A DNA stretch of 38,993 nucleotides from Dehalococcoidia bacterium (GTDB lineage Bacteria; Chloroflexota; Dehalococcoidia; GIF9; UBA5629): contig JAFGHL010000072.1 of the NCBI GenBank assembly GCA_016930155.1, forward strand, positions 1 through 38,993, written 5' to 3'. Shown here piece after piece: positions 1 to 8,138 of this stretch (within the stretch, counting starts at the first letter, position 1; each line of letters starts with the position of its first letter). Both the position numbers and the translations under genes were made by a program. The notes beneath the pieces were generated by a model that saw only the letters and a program-made list of their open reading frames with translations, was not told where the DNA came from and ran no database searches.

Positions 1-1047
1 CGTGGTAGCCGATGCATCGGTTGCAGACTTATCATATTTAATGGCGATTATCTCATCTGCGTTGAATCCGTTGCCGTCAATTCGCACATCCCTGCTGCCG
101 ATGACGGTACTGGGGGTAAGTTGAATACTGGATGTGACCTCAAATTCCAGGTCGGGCACAATACCGATGGGTGTAAAGCTGCTGCCGTAAACGCCCAGTA
201 TATGCCGTCCCTTTACGGAGGGCGGCACGGTGATGACGTAGCTGAATGTGCCGTTGGGCTGAGCCACCACGTTGGTATCAAGTATGGGGCCGTCCCACGT
301 GAATGTCAGGCCGTCTTCTCCGGGTCTGAAACCGACACCGGTAATGGTTACCTTGGTTCCGACCGGGCCTGATGAGGGTGTCGATTTACAGAAAGGAGAT
401 ACCGTGAATACCAGGTCAGGAACTTCGCCCGGGCCTGTGGAGGCGCTGGTAGCGCTTATAAGGTATTCGCCCTTCGGCGCAGTGGGCACCTCGAACTGGG
501 AACTCCATGATCCTGTTTTATCAGCCTTGATGGGCGATTTAGATAGTGGATTTCCGTCCCAGGTGAATTTGATATCGCCCTCGTTGGGCGCAAAGCCGTA
601 GCCGAAAACATAGATACGGGTGTTAATCTTGCCCCAGGGTGGCTCACAGATAATGCTTGGCCGTACGGAAAAATTAGAGGTTGCCGTGATATTTGACCAG
701 TTGCTATCATCAGTTACCTTGACTGCATGGATGCCTTTGGATGAGGCAGGAACATCAAACTTATGATTGATCTCTCCCGATTTGGATATGGGAACATTCT
801 GTACAAGTTTTTTATCATCCCAGTAAATCGTCGCCACTTTGCCGATAAACCCCTCACCGGTTATAGTTATGCTGGCGCCTATCTTACCCGAGTCAGGATT
901 CAGCATGACAGATGTGGCATAGGCATGGGAAGGCATCATTAATATGCCGAGCAGCATAACGGAGAGTAATGCTGAGATGGCCAATAGAAACCTGGGTAGA
1001 ACAATAACCTTGCTGTTGCGATACATCAATTTAATCATGTTATCCAT
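1..1047 (-). CDS. Secreted TIG/Ig-like repeat protein, 5' part (runs off the window)
   Basis: The frame is open for 349 codons from ATG at 1047 to the left edge, so the C-terminus is missing. The N-terminus has a basic stretch, a hydrophobic core at residues about 20-38 and a signal-peptidase-I site after HAYA (residue 44). The mature part holds about four repeats of 80-90 residues with the IPT/TIG pattern, for example GTKVTITGVGFRPGE followed by FTWDG, which suggests a string of Ig-like beta-sandwiches outside the cell. An in-frame ATG at 1038 is an alternative start with better spacing from the AGGG at about 1049-1052. The role (surface adhesion or part of a larger exoprotein) cannot be read from this fragment. 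Divergent from the tRNA-Asp/plsY side. Confidence 0.8.
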   Translation of the reverse strand, partial: MDNMIKLMYRNSKVIVLPRFLLAISALLSVMLLGILMMPSHAYATSVMLNPDSGKIGASITITGEGFIGKVATIYWDDKKLVQNVPISKSGEINHKFDVPASSKGIHAVKVTDDSNWSNITATSNFSVRPSIICEPPWGKINTRIYVFGYGFAPNEGDIKFTWDGNPLSKSPIKADKTGSWSSQFEVPTAPKGEYLISATSASTGPGEVPDLVFTVSPFCKSTPSSGPVGTKVTITGVGFRPGEDGLTFTWDGPILDTNVVAQPNGTFSYVITVPPSVKGRHILGVYGSSFTPIGIVPDLEFEVTSSIQLTPSTVIGSRDVRIDGNGFNADEIIAIKYDKSATDASATT

Positions 1048-1059
1048 ACCCTGAAAATA

Positions 1060-1078
1060 CTTACAAATCAAGTGTAAG
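1060..1078. promoter_or_regulatory. Short inverted repeat upstream of the TIG-protein gene
   Basis: Perfect 6-base arms CTTACA/TGTAAG around a 7-base spacer, 13 bases upstream of the start at 1047. It could be an operator for the minus-strand gene or chance in AT-rich DNA. Confidence 0.25.
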
Positions 1079-1206
1079 CTTATAATAAAAAGGTTGATAA
1101 ATCAATTATATAAATGTAATGGCCACTGGTTTGACACTGCGTATACTATGTTGATAGACTTTACAGCAGTTTCAGCCTCGTCTCGCTGCTTTTTGTGCGT
1201 GTCCAT

Positions 1207-1280
1207 GGCCCCGTGGTGTAGCGGTCTAACATGCCACCCTGTCACGGTGGAGATCGTGGGTTCGAATCCCATCGGGGTCG
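1207..1280 (+). tRNA. tRNA-Asp (GTC)
   Basis: Cloverleaf read by eye. The acceptor stem GGCCCCG pairs with CGGGGTC (one G-U), the anticodon stem is CCACC/GGTGG around the loop CTGTCAC, and the anticodon GTC lies at 1241-1243. The T-loop is TTCGAAT and the discriminator base is G, as expected for tRNA-Asp. No CCA is encoded. It stands alone between the divergent TIG-protein gene and plsY. Confidence 0.95.
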
Positions 1281-1372
1281 TATCTAATTCCTTTATAGCT
1301 TGACACCCAACTGCTTTTTCTATAGCATTGCCGTCATCCGAAAAGCTCCGTATAATCGATTATGAGGGCATT

Positions 1373-1999
1373 ATGATCGATACAGCGACAGTTGCAGTGC
1401 TGGCAACAGGGGCCTTTTTTCTGGGAGCCTGTCCTTTTTCACTGTGGATCGGCAGGTTGAAACTGCGAAAGGACATAAGGAAATTCGGGGACGGTAACCC
1501 CGGCGCAGCCAACGTTTTCAAAGCAGGGGGAAAGGCCTGGGGTGTTATTGCACTGGTAGCGGACATTCTCAAAGGCTTGCCCTTTATCCTTATAGCTCTA
1601 TTCGTATTTGACTATTCTCAGCCGGTCGGCTACATCATCGCTGTTTGCGCGGTTCTCGGTCACGCGTTCTCCCCCTTCCTCGGATTTCATGGCGGAAAGG
1701 CGCTGGCGGTATTCGCCGGGACACTGGTTGCCCTGAGTCAGTGGGATGTCATAATGTGCCTGGCTATACTGTTCTTTATCGGATTTCTCTTTATCAGTAA
1801 CGACGCATGGACGGTCATGTGCGGGCTGGCCGGAACACTGGTGTACCTGTCGCTGACAGGGGCGGATACCTGGAAAATAGCCTTTATGGCCTGCATCACT
1901 GCCATTCTTCTTATCAAGCACTTGCAGGGATTGAAAACCTCACCCGGCACTTCCGGTCGATTGCTAAGCTGGATCAGGTCGAGAAGGAAAACAGCCTGA
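1373..1999 (+). CDS. plsY: PlsY-family glycerol-3-phosphate acyltransferase (paralogue 1)
   Basis: A 208-residue polytopic membrane protein. PlsY enzymes move an acyl group from acyl phosphate to glycerol-3-phosphate, making lysophosphatidate. The family motifs are visible but drifted: DGNPGAANVFKAGG for the usual SGNxGATNxxR region, and GHAFSPFLGFHGGKALA for GHxFPxFxxFKGGKG, where the last Gly of the GGKG loop is Ala. ATG 1373 is preferred over an in-frame TTG at 1328 because GAGGGC sits 5-6 bases upstream and the protein then starts at its first membrane helix. It is followed 24 bases later by a glycosyltransferase. A more canonical paralogue lies at 10980, so this copy may have a different acceptor or serve lipid glycosylation. 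Confidence 0.85.
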   Translation: MIDTATVAVLATGAFFLGACPFSLWIGRLKLRKDIRKFGDGNPGAANVFKAGGKAWGVIALVADILKGLPFILIALFVFDYSQPVGYIIAVCAVLGHAFSPFLGFHGGKALAVFAGTLVALSQWDVIMCLAILFFIGFLFISNDAWTVMCGLAGTLVYLSLTGADTWKIAFMACITAILLIKHLQGLKTSPGTSGRLLSWIRSRRKTA

Positions 2000-2023
2000 C
2001 ATAATATTAAGGGATTGATATAA

Positions 2024-3187
2024 ATGATATATCAATTGTTTGTACTGGCCGGTCTGGCATTATTCTTTATTAACCTTATTCTAAACCTGGCCACCCTGAA
2101 AAAGCCCTCCCGGAAAGCGGCTGTGCCCCCTGACCAGCCTCTCGTGTCGGTCCTGATCCCGGCCAGAGATGAAGAGGAGAACATAGGCAGGTGCCTCACC
2201 TCGGTCTTGAATCAGGATTATCCCAATTTCGAAGTGCTTGTGCTCGATGATAACTCCTCCGACCGAACAGCAGAGATAGTAGGCGGGTTAGGCGAAAAAG
2301 ATAAGAGGGTGCAATTAATAAAAGGTAAGCTGTTGCCCGATGGCTGGGCTGGAAAATGCTTCGCCTGCCACCAGCTTTCACATAATGCACGCGGCAGCTG
2401 GCTGCTTTTCATCGACGCTGATACGGTCAGCCGGTCTCACATGATCAGGAGCACGCTCCATCTGGCAATTTTGAATAATGCCGCTATGTTGTCCGGATTT
2501 CCCCGTCAGAAGGTCTCAGGTATAACCCAGAAGATCGTTATCCCCATCCTTTTCTATTTTCTCGTCATGAGCTGGTTCCCACTCTGGTTGTTCCATTCCT
2601 GGAAGAAGCCGGGGCCGACACTGGCCATCGGACAGTTTCTGCTGTTCAAACGCGAAGATTACCTGGGGATCGGGGGACACGAATCGGTTAAATCGAGGAT
2701 CATGGAGGACGTCTGGTTCGGCATCGAGATGCACAAGCAGGGGCGCCGCATTCTCTCGGTCAACCTGAGCGGGGTATTGACCACTAAAATGTATTCCAAT
2801 ATGGGGACTATGGCGGAAGGCTGCATCAAGTGGTTTTACTCGGTGTCATCCCTTTCTCCGCTGGTTATGGTCGGATCAGTACTTATAGCCTACATATTTT
2901 TCCTGGCGCCTTTTTACTGGGCATGTGCGCGCCCGATCAATGCACTGATTGCAGAAGGCTTCGTTATGGACTGGGGCGTCATTGTGCTGGTGCAGGTGGC
3001 GGTCATACTGCTGATGAGGGTTATTACAGACCTATATTTCAGGGGATCGAAGATCTCGTTTCTATTTCACCCGTTGGGCATTAGCTTTCTGATCCTTGCT
3101 GTGATTGTCGGGGCCTCACGCCGGGCCCTGGGTGCGGGCGTAGCCTGGAAAGATAGGGTTTACCAGAGTATTTCAAACATCAAGTAG
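2024..3187 (+). CDS. Membrane-bound family 2 glycosyltransferase
   Basis: 387 residues. An N-terminal membrane helix (about 3-24) precedes a GT-A domain starting at VSVLIPARDEEENIGRCL, with VLVLDDNSSDRT and the metal-binding DADT motif near residue 137. MEDVWFGIEMHKQGRR in the second half supplies the ED acid motif. Three or four hydrophobic segments fill the C-terminus. The GWAGKCFACHQL stretch and overall layout resemble the carotenoid/hopanoid glycosyltransferase group (CruC/CrtQ/HpnB-like). The lipid acceptor is inferred from the membrane topology and the adjacent PlsY-like acyltransferase. It converges on the tetR gene with only 21 bases between. Confidence 0.85.
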   Translation: MIYQLFVLAGLALFFINLILNLATLKKPSRKAAVPPDQPLVSVLIPARDEEENIGRCLTSVLNQDYPNFEVLVLDDNSSDRTAEIVGGLGEKDKRVQLIKGKLLPDGWAGKCFACHQLSHNARGSWLLFIDADTVSRSHMIRSTLHLAILNNAAMLSGFPRQKVSGITQKIVIPILFYFLVMSWFPLWLFHSWKKPGPTLAIGQFLLFKREDYLGIGGHESVKSRIMEDVWFGIEMHKQGRRILSVNLSGVLTTKMYSNMGTMAEGCIKWFYSVSSLSPLVMVGSVLIAYIFFLAPFYWACARPINALIAEGFVMDWGVIVLVQVAVILLMRVITDLYFRGSKISFLFHPLGISFLILAVIVGASRRALGAGVAWKDRVYQSISNIK

Positions 3188-3208
3188 AGATGGTTGACGG
3201 CAGGCCTG

Positions 3209-3847
3209 CTACAGATTATCACGTTTCATAAAAGGGCAGACGAACGTTTCCTTGCCTGTCTCTTTTGACCTGCTGGCCTCGTAAATAGCCTGGGCGAAAC
3301 CATCGGCCAGATCCGACAGCCTGTATCTGTCCTGATTATACAGCCAGTGAACTACCATGTGGCGCAGGGCGCCGTGATAAATATGCCCCAGCATATTGAG
3401 GTTTAGATCGCCGCGCAGTTCCCCCTTACGCTGTCCCTCCTCCATGATCTTCAGGAACAGGGAGCCCGATGCTTTGGCTGTTTTATAGGCTTTTTCAAAC
3501 TCATACCAGTAGCTAAGGTTTGTTCTGGCATACACCAGTTGGGCGATGTAGACATTGTCCTGGAAATAATTAAGGTAGTAGTGTGTCATCTGGTAGATCT
3601 TGTTTCTGGTATCGGCCAGACCGGCCAGATGCATGTCCAGCTCGCGGCTGGTCCTTTCTATGATAGTGCTGATCAATTGCACATAGAGGTCGTCCTTGTT
3701 TTTAAAGTGCTTGTAGATATTGGACGTTGTGACGCCCGCCTTCTCTGCAATATAGCGCATAGTGGCCTTCTCGAAATCTTCCTTGCTGAAGATATCAAGC
3801 GCCGCATGCATGATCAAAGCTTTGGTCGATTTCCCTTCAACTTTCAT
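3209..3847 (-). CDS. TetR/AcrR-family transcriptional regulator
   Basis: 212 residues. The N-terminal helix-turn-helix spans about residues 8-55 (ALDIFSKEDFEKATMRYIAE, then AGVTTSNIYKHFKNKDDLY). The C-terminal helical domain is diverse, as usual for ligand-binding TetR domains, and does not name the ligand. It is divergent from the acyl-CoA dehydrogenase/thiolase run, and the 295-base spacer carries two near-identical palindromes, so the simplest reading is a repressor of that run and of itself, relieved by an acyl-CoA or other substrate, as in FadR/KstR-like TetR systems. The start at 3847 has GGGAAAG upstream. Confidence 0.88.
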   Translation of the reverse strand: MKVEGKSTKALIMHAALDIFSKEDFEKATMRYIAEKAGVTTSNIYKHFKNKDDLYVQLISTIIERTSRELDMHLAGLADTRNKIYQMTHYYLNYFQDNVYIAQLVYARTNLSYWYEFEKAYKTAKASGSLFLKIMEEGQRKGELRGDLNLNMLGHIYHGALRHMVVHWLYNQDRYRLSDLADGFAQAIYEASRSKETGKETFVCPFMKRDNL

Positions 3848-3901
3848 ACTGACTTTCCCGCTAAAGATATAGGATGGCCGCTGCCTTTGTTTTCCGTCAG
3901 T

Positions 3902-3931
3902 TTGACAGATTACTATTTCATATGATATAAA
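3902..3931 (+). promoter_or_regulatory. Promoter for the acyl-CoA dehydrogenase/thiolase run
   Basis: TTGACA at 3902-3907, an 18-base spacer, and TATAAA at 3926-3931. Expected initiation near 3938-3940 falls inside the first palindrome (3934-3944), which would leave a leader of about 200 bases before the first dehydrogenase gene. Confidence 0.55.
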
Positions 3932-3933
3932 GT

Positions 3934-3944
3934 GAACGTTGTTC
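3934..3944. promoter_or_regulatory. Candidate TetR operator 1
   Basis: GAACGTTGTTC has perfect 4-base arms around a 3-base centre. It matches 9 of 11 bases with the palindrome at 3986 and lies on the predicted start of the + strand promoter. Confidence 0.5.
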
Positions 3945-3960
3945 CGACAGATATAATTCC

Positions 3961-3988
3961 ATTATAAGGTACAAGCCCATTTGTGTAA
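3961..3988 (-). promoter_or_regulatory. Promoter for the tetR gene
   Basis: On the minus strand TTACAC (3983-3988), a 16-base spacer, and a perfect TATAAT (3961-3966). The -35 box overlaps the second palindrome, which fits autoregulation. Confidence 0.5.
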
Positions 3989-3996
3989 CATTGTTC
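3986..3996. promoter_or_regulatory. Candidate TetR operator 2
   Basis: TAACATTGTTC is a near copy of the 3934 site, 52 bases away (about five helical turns). It overlaps the -35 box of the minus-strand promoter. Confidence 0.5.
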
Positions 3997-4142
3997 ACTA
4001 ATAATTAAGGTTATACCATTTTGCTCGGGCACAGGTCAATGGGCAGAGGTAAAGTAAAGAGAAAGACATGGGACATGCGATAGCAGCCGCGATTATCAGC
4101 GCCACTTAGATTACATAACCTTTATTTGTTTAAGGAGCGGGT

Positions 4143-5348
4143 ATGGATTTTAAGTTCGGCGAGAAAGAGGAGAAACTAAGGGCGGAGATCAGGGCTTTTG
4201 CTCGGGTGGAATTATCGGGACACTCCGTCGTCAGCGGCCTGGAGGAGGAGGGAAGAGACGAGGATTGGGAATTCACCATGCAGATGTCCAGGAAACTATC
4301 GCAAAAGGGGTGGCTGACCATGGCCTGGCCTAAAGAGTACGGGGGCCAGGGCGCATCTCCCTTTGAACAGCTTGTATACATCGATGAAGCCAGCTACCAG
4401 GGTATTCCGGGCACTACCATGGGAGTAAGCGGTATAGGTTGGGTGGGGCAGTCACTCATGCTTTTCGGCAGCGAGGAACAGCGTAAAAAATATATACCCT
4501 CCATTGCGGCCGGCGAACCCGACGGAGTATGGTGCACCGCCTACAGTGAGCCCAATGCCGGCTCCGATTTTGCTAATATTCAAACCAAGGCAATTAAAAG
4601 TGGCGACGAATACATTCTAAACGGGCAGAAGATATGGACCAGCTGCGCTCATAGGGCCAGGTGGTGCTGGATAGCGGTGAGGACCGACCCCGGCGCTCAA
4701 AAAAAGCAGCATGGCATAAGCCTGCTGATACTCGATATGAAAAGCCCGGGAATCACCATTAAACCTATCATAAACTTTGCCGGCGTACACATCTTCAACG
4801 AGTTATTTTTCGATAATGTTAAGGTCCCGGTGGCCAACCTGGTGGGGACCGAGAACCGCGGCTGGTATCACTTGATGCAGTCCCTGGCTTTCGAGAGACA
4901 TAGCATCGCTCCGCAGTTCGGAGGTATGTCAAGGAGGATACTGGAGACGATCATTAAATTCACCCATGAAATAAGGTATAATGGCACGGCGCTGGCTGAA
5001 GACCCGGTGGTCAGGCACAAGCTGGCTGAGAGGGCGTTGGAGATGGAGACGCTTAAAATGTTCAGCTATGAGATTACGTGGAAGATGAGCAGGGGGGTCA
5101 TACCCATTTACGAGGCAGCCAGGAATAAAGTTTATTGTGATCTGGTAATGCAGCGTCTTGCCACCACCGGCTCGGAGATCATCGGCGCCTATTCTCAGGT
5201 TGATATGTGGTCCAAATGGGCTAAAGTCATGGGTAATGTTACGCGCCTTTACATGATGTTCCCGGGCATCTCCATCGCGGGTGGCACCGACGAGGTGCAA
5301 AAGAATATCGTGGGGCAATTCAAGCTGGGTCTGCCGAGGGCATATTAA
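4143..5348 (+). CDS. Acyl-CoA dehydrogenase, probable catalytic (alpha) subunit
   Basis: 401 residues, the usual length for this FAD enzyme family that oxidises acyl-CoA to enoyl-CoA. The FAD/substrate segment WCTAYSEPNAGSDFA is near residue 130 and the C-terminal IAGGTDEVQKNIVGQFKLG is typical. The medium-chain-type catalytic Glu before GT is Gly here. However, SLAFERHSIA carries a Glu (residue 251) at the helix-G position used by isovaleryl- and long-chain-type enzymes, so this subunit should be active. GGAG lies 6 bases before the ATG. The next gene is a second dehydrogenase lacking both bases, so an alpha2beta2 heterotetramer as in mycobacterial paired FadE proteins is likely (inference). 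First gene after the TetR-controlled promoter. Confidence 0.93.
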   Translation: MDFKFGEKEEKLRAEIRAFARVELSGHSVVSGLEEEGRDEDWEFTMQMSRKLSQKGWLTMAWPKEYGGQGASPFEQLVYIDEASYQGIPGTTMGVSGIGWVGQSLMLFGSEEQRKKYIPSIAAGEPDGVWCTAYSEPNAGSDFANIQTKAIKSGDEYILNGQKIWTSCAHRARWCWIAVRTDPGAQKKQHGISLLILDMKSPGITIKPIINFAGVHIFNELFFDNVKVPVANLVGTENRGWYHLMQSLAFERHSIAPQFGGMSRRILETIIKFTHEIRYNGTALAEDPVVRHKLAERALEMETLKMFSYEITWKMSRGVIPIYEAARNKVYCDLVMQRLATTGSEIIGAYSQVDMWSKWAKVMGNVTRLYMMFPGISIAGGTDEVQKNIVGQFKLGLPRAY

Positions 5349-5365
5349 TAATCAAGGGGTTCGAG

Positions 5366-6499
5366 ATGGATTTTGATTTTAACGAACAGCAGAATATGTT
5401 GAAGACCATGGCCAGGGATTTCCTGGTGAATGAGTGTCCCAAAGCCAGGGTCAGGGAGCTGGAGGTTGATGAGAGGGGATACGATCCTGCAATGTGGGCC
5501 AAGATGGTTGAACTGGGCTGGTTGGGATTGATATTCCCCGAGCAATATAATGGTACCGGCGCTGAATTTCTTGACCTGGTGGTGTTGATGGAGGAGATGG
5601 GAAGGAATATAACGCCCGGGCCTTTCTTTTCAACCGTTGTGCTGTGTTCAATCCCCATCTTGAAATTCGGCACTGCCACACAGAAAGCGAAATATCTCAC
5701 GCCCATTGCAGATGGCAAAAGCATCTGGTCACTGGCCCTTACCGAGAAGTCGGGGCGATTTGAAGCTGCTGACATTACGGCTCACGCAGAATTTGACGGT
5801 AAGAACTACATTATAAATGGCGAAAAATGGTTTGTGCCCTATGCACATGTTGCGGATCATCTGCTGGTTTTATGCAGGACGGAAAAGACGGGGTCGCCGG
5901 AGAGCGGGCTGACCCTGTTCGTGGTAAAAGCGGCCAGCCGCGGCGTGAAAATAGAGTTAATCCCTACGATTGCAGGCGACGGCCAATGCAGAGTGCGTAT
6001 CAAGAATGTCAAGGTTGGCAGGTCGGATGTCATTGGGAAGAAAGGAGATGGCTGGAAAGCAATCTCATACATGGCTCAGCGAGCTACGGTGCTTAAATGT
6101 GCCGAGGTTGCCGGCGCTTGCCAGGCGGTGCTGGAGATGACGCAGGCTTATGCAAAGGACAGGACGCAATTCGATAAACCCATCGGGTCCTTCATGGCCA
6201 TACAGCATAAGCTCGTTGATATGCTCACCGATGTAGAGGGCCTGCAATATCTGGTGTACTATGCAGCCTGGATGCTGTCGACAGGCGCGAAAGCCGACAT
6301 GTACATCTCCCAGGCCAAGGCCAAGTCTAATGAAGTGTATCAGATGGTCTGCATCGAAGGTATCAAGATACACGGAGCCATCGGATTTACCATGGATCAT
6401 GATGTGGGTTGTTATTTCCGCCGTGTAAAGTCCTCCGAATTTATGCTGGGAGACACCGATCATCACCTGGAGAAAATCGCTGCCGGTATAGGACTTTAA
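5366..6499 (+). CDS. Acyl-CoA dehydrogenase homologue, probable non-catalytic (beta) subunit
   Basis: 377 residues with acyl-CoA dehydrogenase fold motifs: an N-terminal helical domain, WSLALTEKSGRFEAADI in the middle-domain position, and a C-terminal IHGAIGFTMDHDVGCYFRR segment. The helix-G catalytic position is Gln (residue 238, MAQRATVLK) and the alternative C-terminal Glu is Gly (LGDTDHH). I therefore see no candidate catalytic base. Starting 17 bases after the previous dehydrogenase, it is best read as the partner that completes FAD and subunit interfaces in a heterotetramer. It could still bind FAD. It is followed by a 168-base gap with its own promoter-like sequence. Confidence 0.9.
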   Translation: MDFDFNEQQNMLKTMARDFLVNECPKARVRELEVDERGYDPAMWAKMVELGWLGLIFPEQYNGTGAEFLDLVVLMEEMGRNITPGPFFSTVVLCSIPILKFGTATQKAKYLTPIADGKSIWSLALTEKSGRFEAADITAHAEFDGKNYIINGEKWFVPYAHVADHLLVLCRTEKTGSPESGLTLFVVKAASRGVKIELIPTIAGDGQCRVRIKNVKVGRSDVIGKKGDGWKAISYMAQRATVLKCAEVAGACQAVLEMTQAYAKDRTQFDKPIGSFMAIQHKLVDMLTDVEGLQYLVYYAAWMLSTGAKADMYISQAKAKSNEVYQMVCIEGIKIHGAIGFTMDHDVGCYFRRVKSSEFMLGDTDHHLEKIAAGIGL

Positions 6500-6578
6500 A
6501 AGGTCGATCGCGTGACATTATAGGTGACGGGCAGTCATAAGCCTATAAGGAGAGGCAAGGTCCGGAACATAGCTGATA

Positions 6579-6607
6579 TTGTGATGATATGTGATATGGT
6601 GTAAAAT
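6579..6607 (+). promoter_or_regulatory. Possible internal promoter before the synthase/thiolase genes
   Basis: TTGTGA (6579-6584), a 17-base spacer and TAAAAT (6602-6607) lie in the 168-base gap between the second dehydrogenase and the DUF35 fusion gene. It would give about 60 bases of leader. Confidence 0.35.
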
Positions 6608-6667
6608 CTGTCGCTGATGGGTTGGCAGGCACTCTAAAAATAATTAATTCAGTTTTAAGGAGGAAAA

Positions 6668-8110
6668 ATGGTAGGTATCAAGTCGTATGGTGCGCACATA
6701 CCCAGGTTTCGTTTGGATCGAAATATCATGCAGATGTCCCTTTTGTTTCTTGGGTTTGCCCCGTTAAGGGGCGAGAAAGCCGTGGCCAACTGGGACGAGG
6801 ACAGCGTCACCATGGCAGTGGCTGCTGCCACGGACTGCTTGCAAGGTGAAGACGCGTCAAAGGTAGACGGGCTTTACTTCGCCTCCACTTCTCAAACGTA
6901 TGCCCTGAGACAGAACGCCGGCATCATCGCTGCTGCGCTGGACCTTAATACAGATTGCAGGGCATTCGATTTTACCGATTCCACCAAGTCAGGCACCAGC
7001 GCGTTGCTGGCTGCTGCCGATGCAATCTCGGCAGGCTCCCTTAACAGCTGTCTGGTCTGCGCCGCCGACATGCGTGTTAGCAAAGTAGGCAGCAACGGCG
7101 ATTACACTTATGGTGACGGAGGGGCGGCCTTCTTGCTGGGCAAGGACGATGTTATCGCCAATATCGAAGGCTCTTACTCGACCACCCATGATTTCGTTGA
7201 CCGGCGGCGACTGGAAGGCGAGCGCCTGGAGCATATGTGGGAGGAGCGCTTTATCCGAGATGCTGGCTATCTGAAGTTTATTCCCGAGGCGGCGGCAGGA
7301 TTGGCCAAGAAATATAAGCTGAATGTGAAGGATTTTTCCAAGGTTATCTATGCCTGTGCCTTTGGTGGCGCGCATGCCGCGCTGGGCAGAAATCTCGGGC
7401 TTGCTCCCGAGCAAATTCAGGATCCTATGCTGACTACGGTCGGAGACACCGGTGTCGCACAGACATTGATGATGCTGGTAGCGGCGCTGGAAGATGCCAA
7501 GGCGGGAGACAAGATCATGGTCATCAGCTTTGGTCAGGGCTGTGACGCTTTCTATCTGACCGTGACCGATAAAATTACCAAGATCAAGGGCAAGAAGGCT
7601 GTCAAGAGGAACATGGCCAATAAGGCCGCGCTGGGCAGCTATGAGAAATATCTGGCTTTCCGCAAACTGATGCCCTGTGAGATAGGTATCAGAGGCGAAG
7701 AGGCTTTGTTCACCTCGTTCTCCGTTGTATCTAGGGATACCAGGGAGCTTTATGGCATGGTCGGGTTCAAATGCAAGAAATGCGGCACTCCGAGTTATCC
7801 GCCACAGAGGATATGCGTTAACCCGGATTGCGGTGCGGTGGATCAATATGATCCGTATCGCTTTACAGATAAAAAAGCCACGCTTTTCACCTACACCAGC
7901 GACTTTCTGGCGGCCAGCATCGATCCGCCTGCGTCTTACGGGTACGTTGACTTCGAAGGTGGTGGCAGGGCCGGCGTGGATCTCACCGACTGTGATGCCA
8001 ATGCATTGAGCGTAGGAATGCCGGTTGAGCTGACATTCAGGATTAAATATGCCGATGAAAAGCGCGCCGCCGTAAACTACGGCTGGAAGGCAATGCCCGT
8101 CATCGCCTAA
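6668..8110 (+). CDS. HMG-CoA-synthase-fold protein fused to a DUF35 zinc-ribbon/OB domain
   Basis: 480 residues. Residues 1 to about 320 have the ketoacyl-synthase-III/HMG-CoA-synthase fold (NWDEDSVTMAVAAA near 41-54, GDGGAAFLLG, C-terminal SFGQGCDAFYL). The rest is a DUF35 module with zinc-ribbon cysteines C369, C372, C383 and C388 and an OB-fold tail. In archaea HMG-CoA synthase, thiolase and DUF35 form one complex with a shared CoA site; here two parts are fused and the thiolase is next door. The nucleophilic Cys position (ACKAGT in archaeal enzymes) reads STKSGT, with Thr106, and the usual HxP histidine motif is also missing. Normal Claisen condensation is therefore unlikely, and a scaffold or altered lyase role is possible. 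Strong AGGAGG site before the ATG. Confidence 0.85.
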   Translation: MVGIKSYGAHIPRFRLDRNIMQMSLLFLGFAPLRGEKAVANWDEDSVTMAVAAATDCLQGEDASKVDGLYFASTSQTYALRQNAGIIAAALDLNTDCRAFDFTDSTKSGTSALLAAADAISAGSLNSCLVCAADMRVSKVGSNGDYTYGDGGAAFLLGKDDVIANIEGSYSTTHDFVDRRRLEGERLEHMWEERFIRDAGYLKFIPEAAAGLAKKYKLNVKDFSKVIYACAFGGAHAALGRNLGLAPEQIQDPMLTTVGDTGVAQTLMMLVAALEDAKAGDKIMVISFGQGCDAFYLTVTDKITKIKGKKAVKRNMANKAALGSYEKYLAFRKLMPCEIGIRGEEALFTSFSVVSRDTRELYGMVGFKCKKCGTPSYPPQRICVNPDCGAVDQYDPYRFTDKKATLFTYTSDFLAASIDPPASYGYVDFEGGGRAGVDLTDCDANALSVGMPVELTFRIKYADEKRAAVNYGWKAMPVIA

Positions 8111-8138
8111 GTAATTAGAAAACAAGGAGGATAATTAG

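Noticed and set aside
3200-3209. GCAGGCCTGC palindrome at the convergent glycosyltransferase/tetR junction
   Set aside because: Loop-less 10-base palindrome with no T-run; likely chance.
6989-8125. Long minus-strand open frame opposite the DUF35 fusion gene
   Set aside because: It lies wholly antisense to a clear family member and the product has no recognisable domain; a shadow of codon usage.
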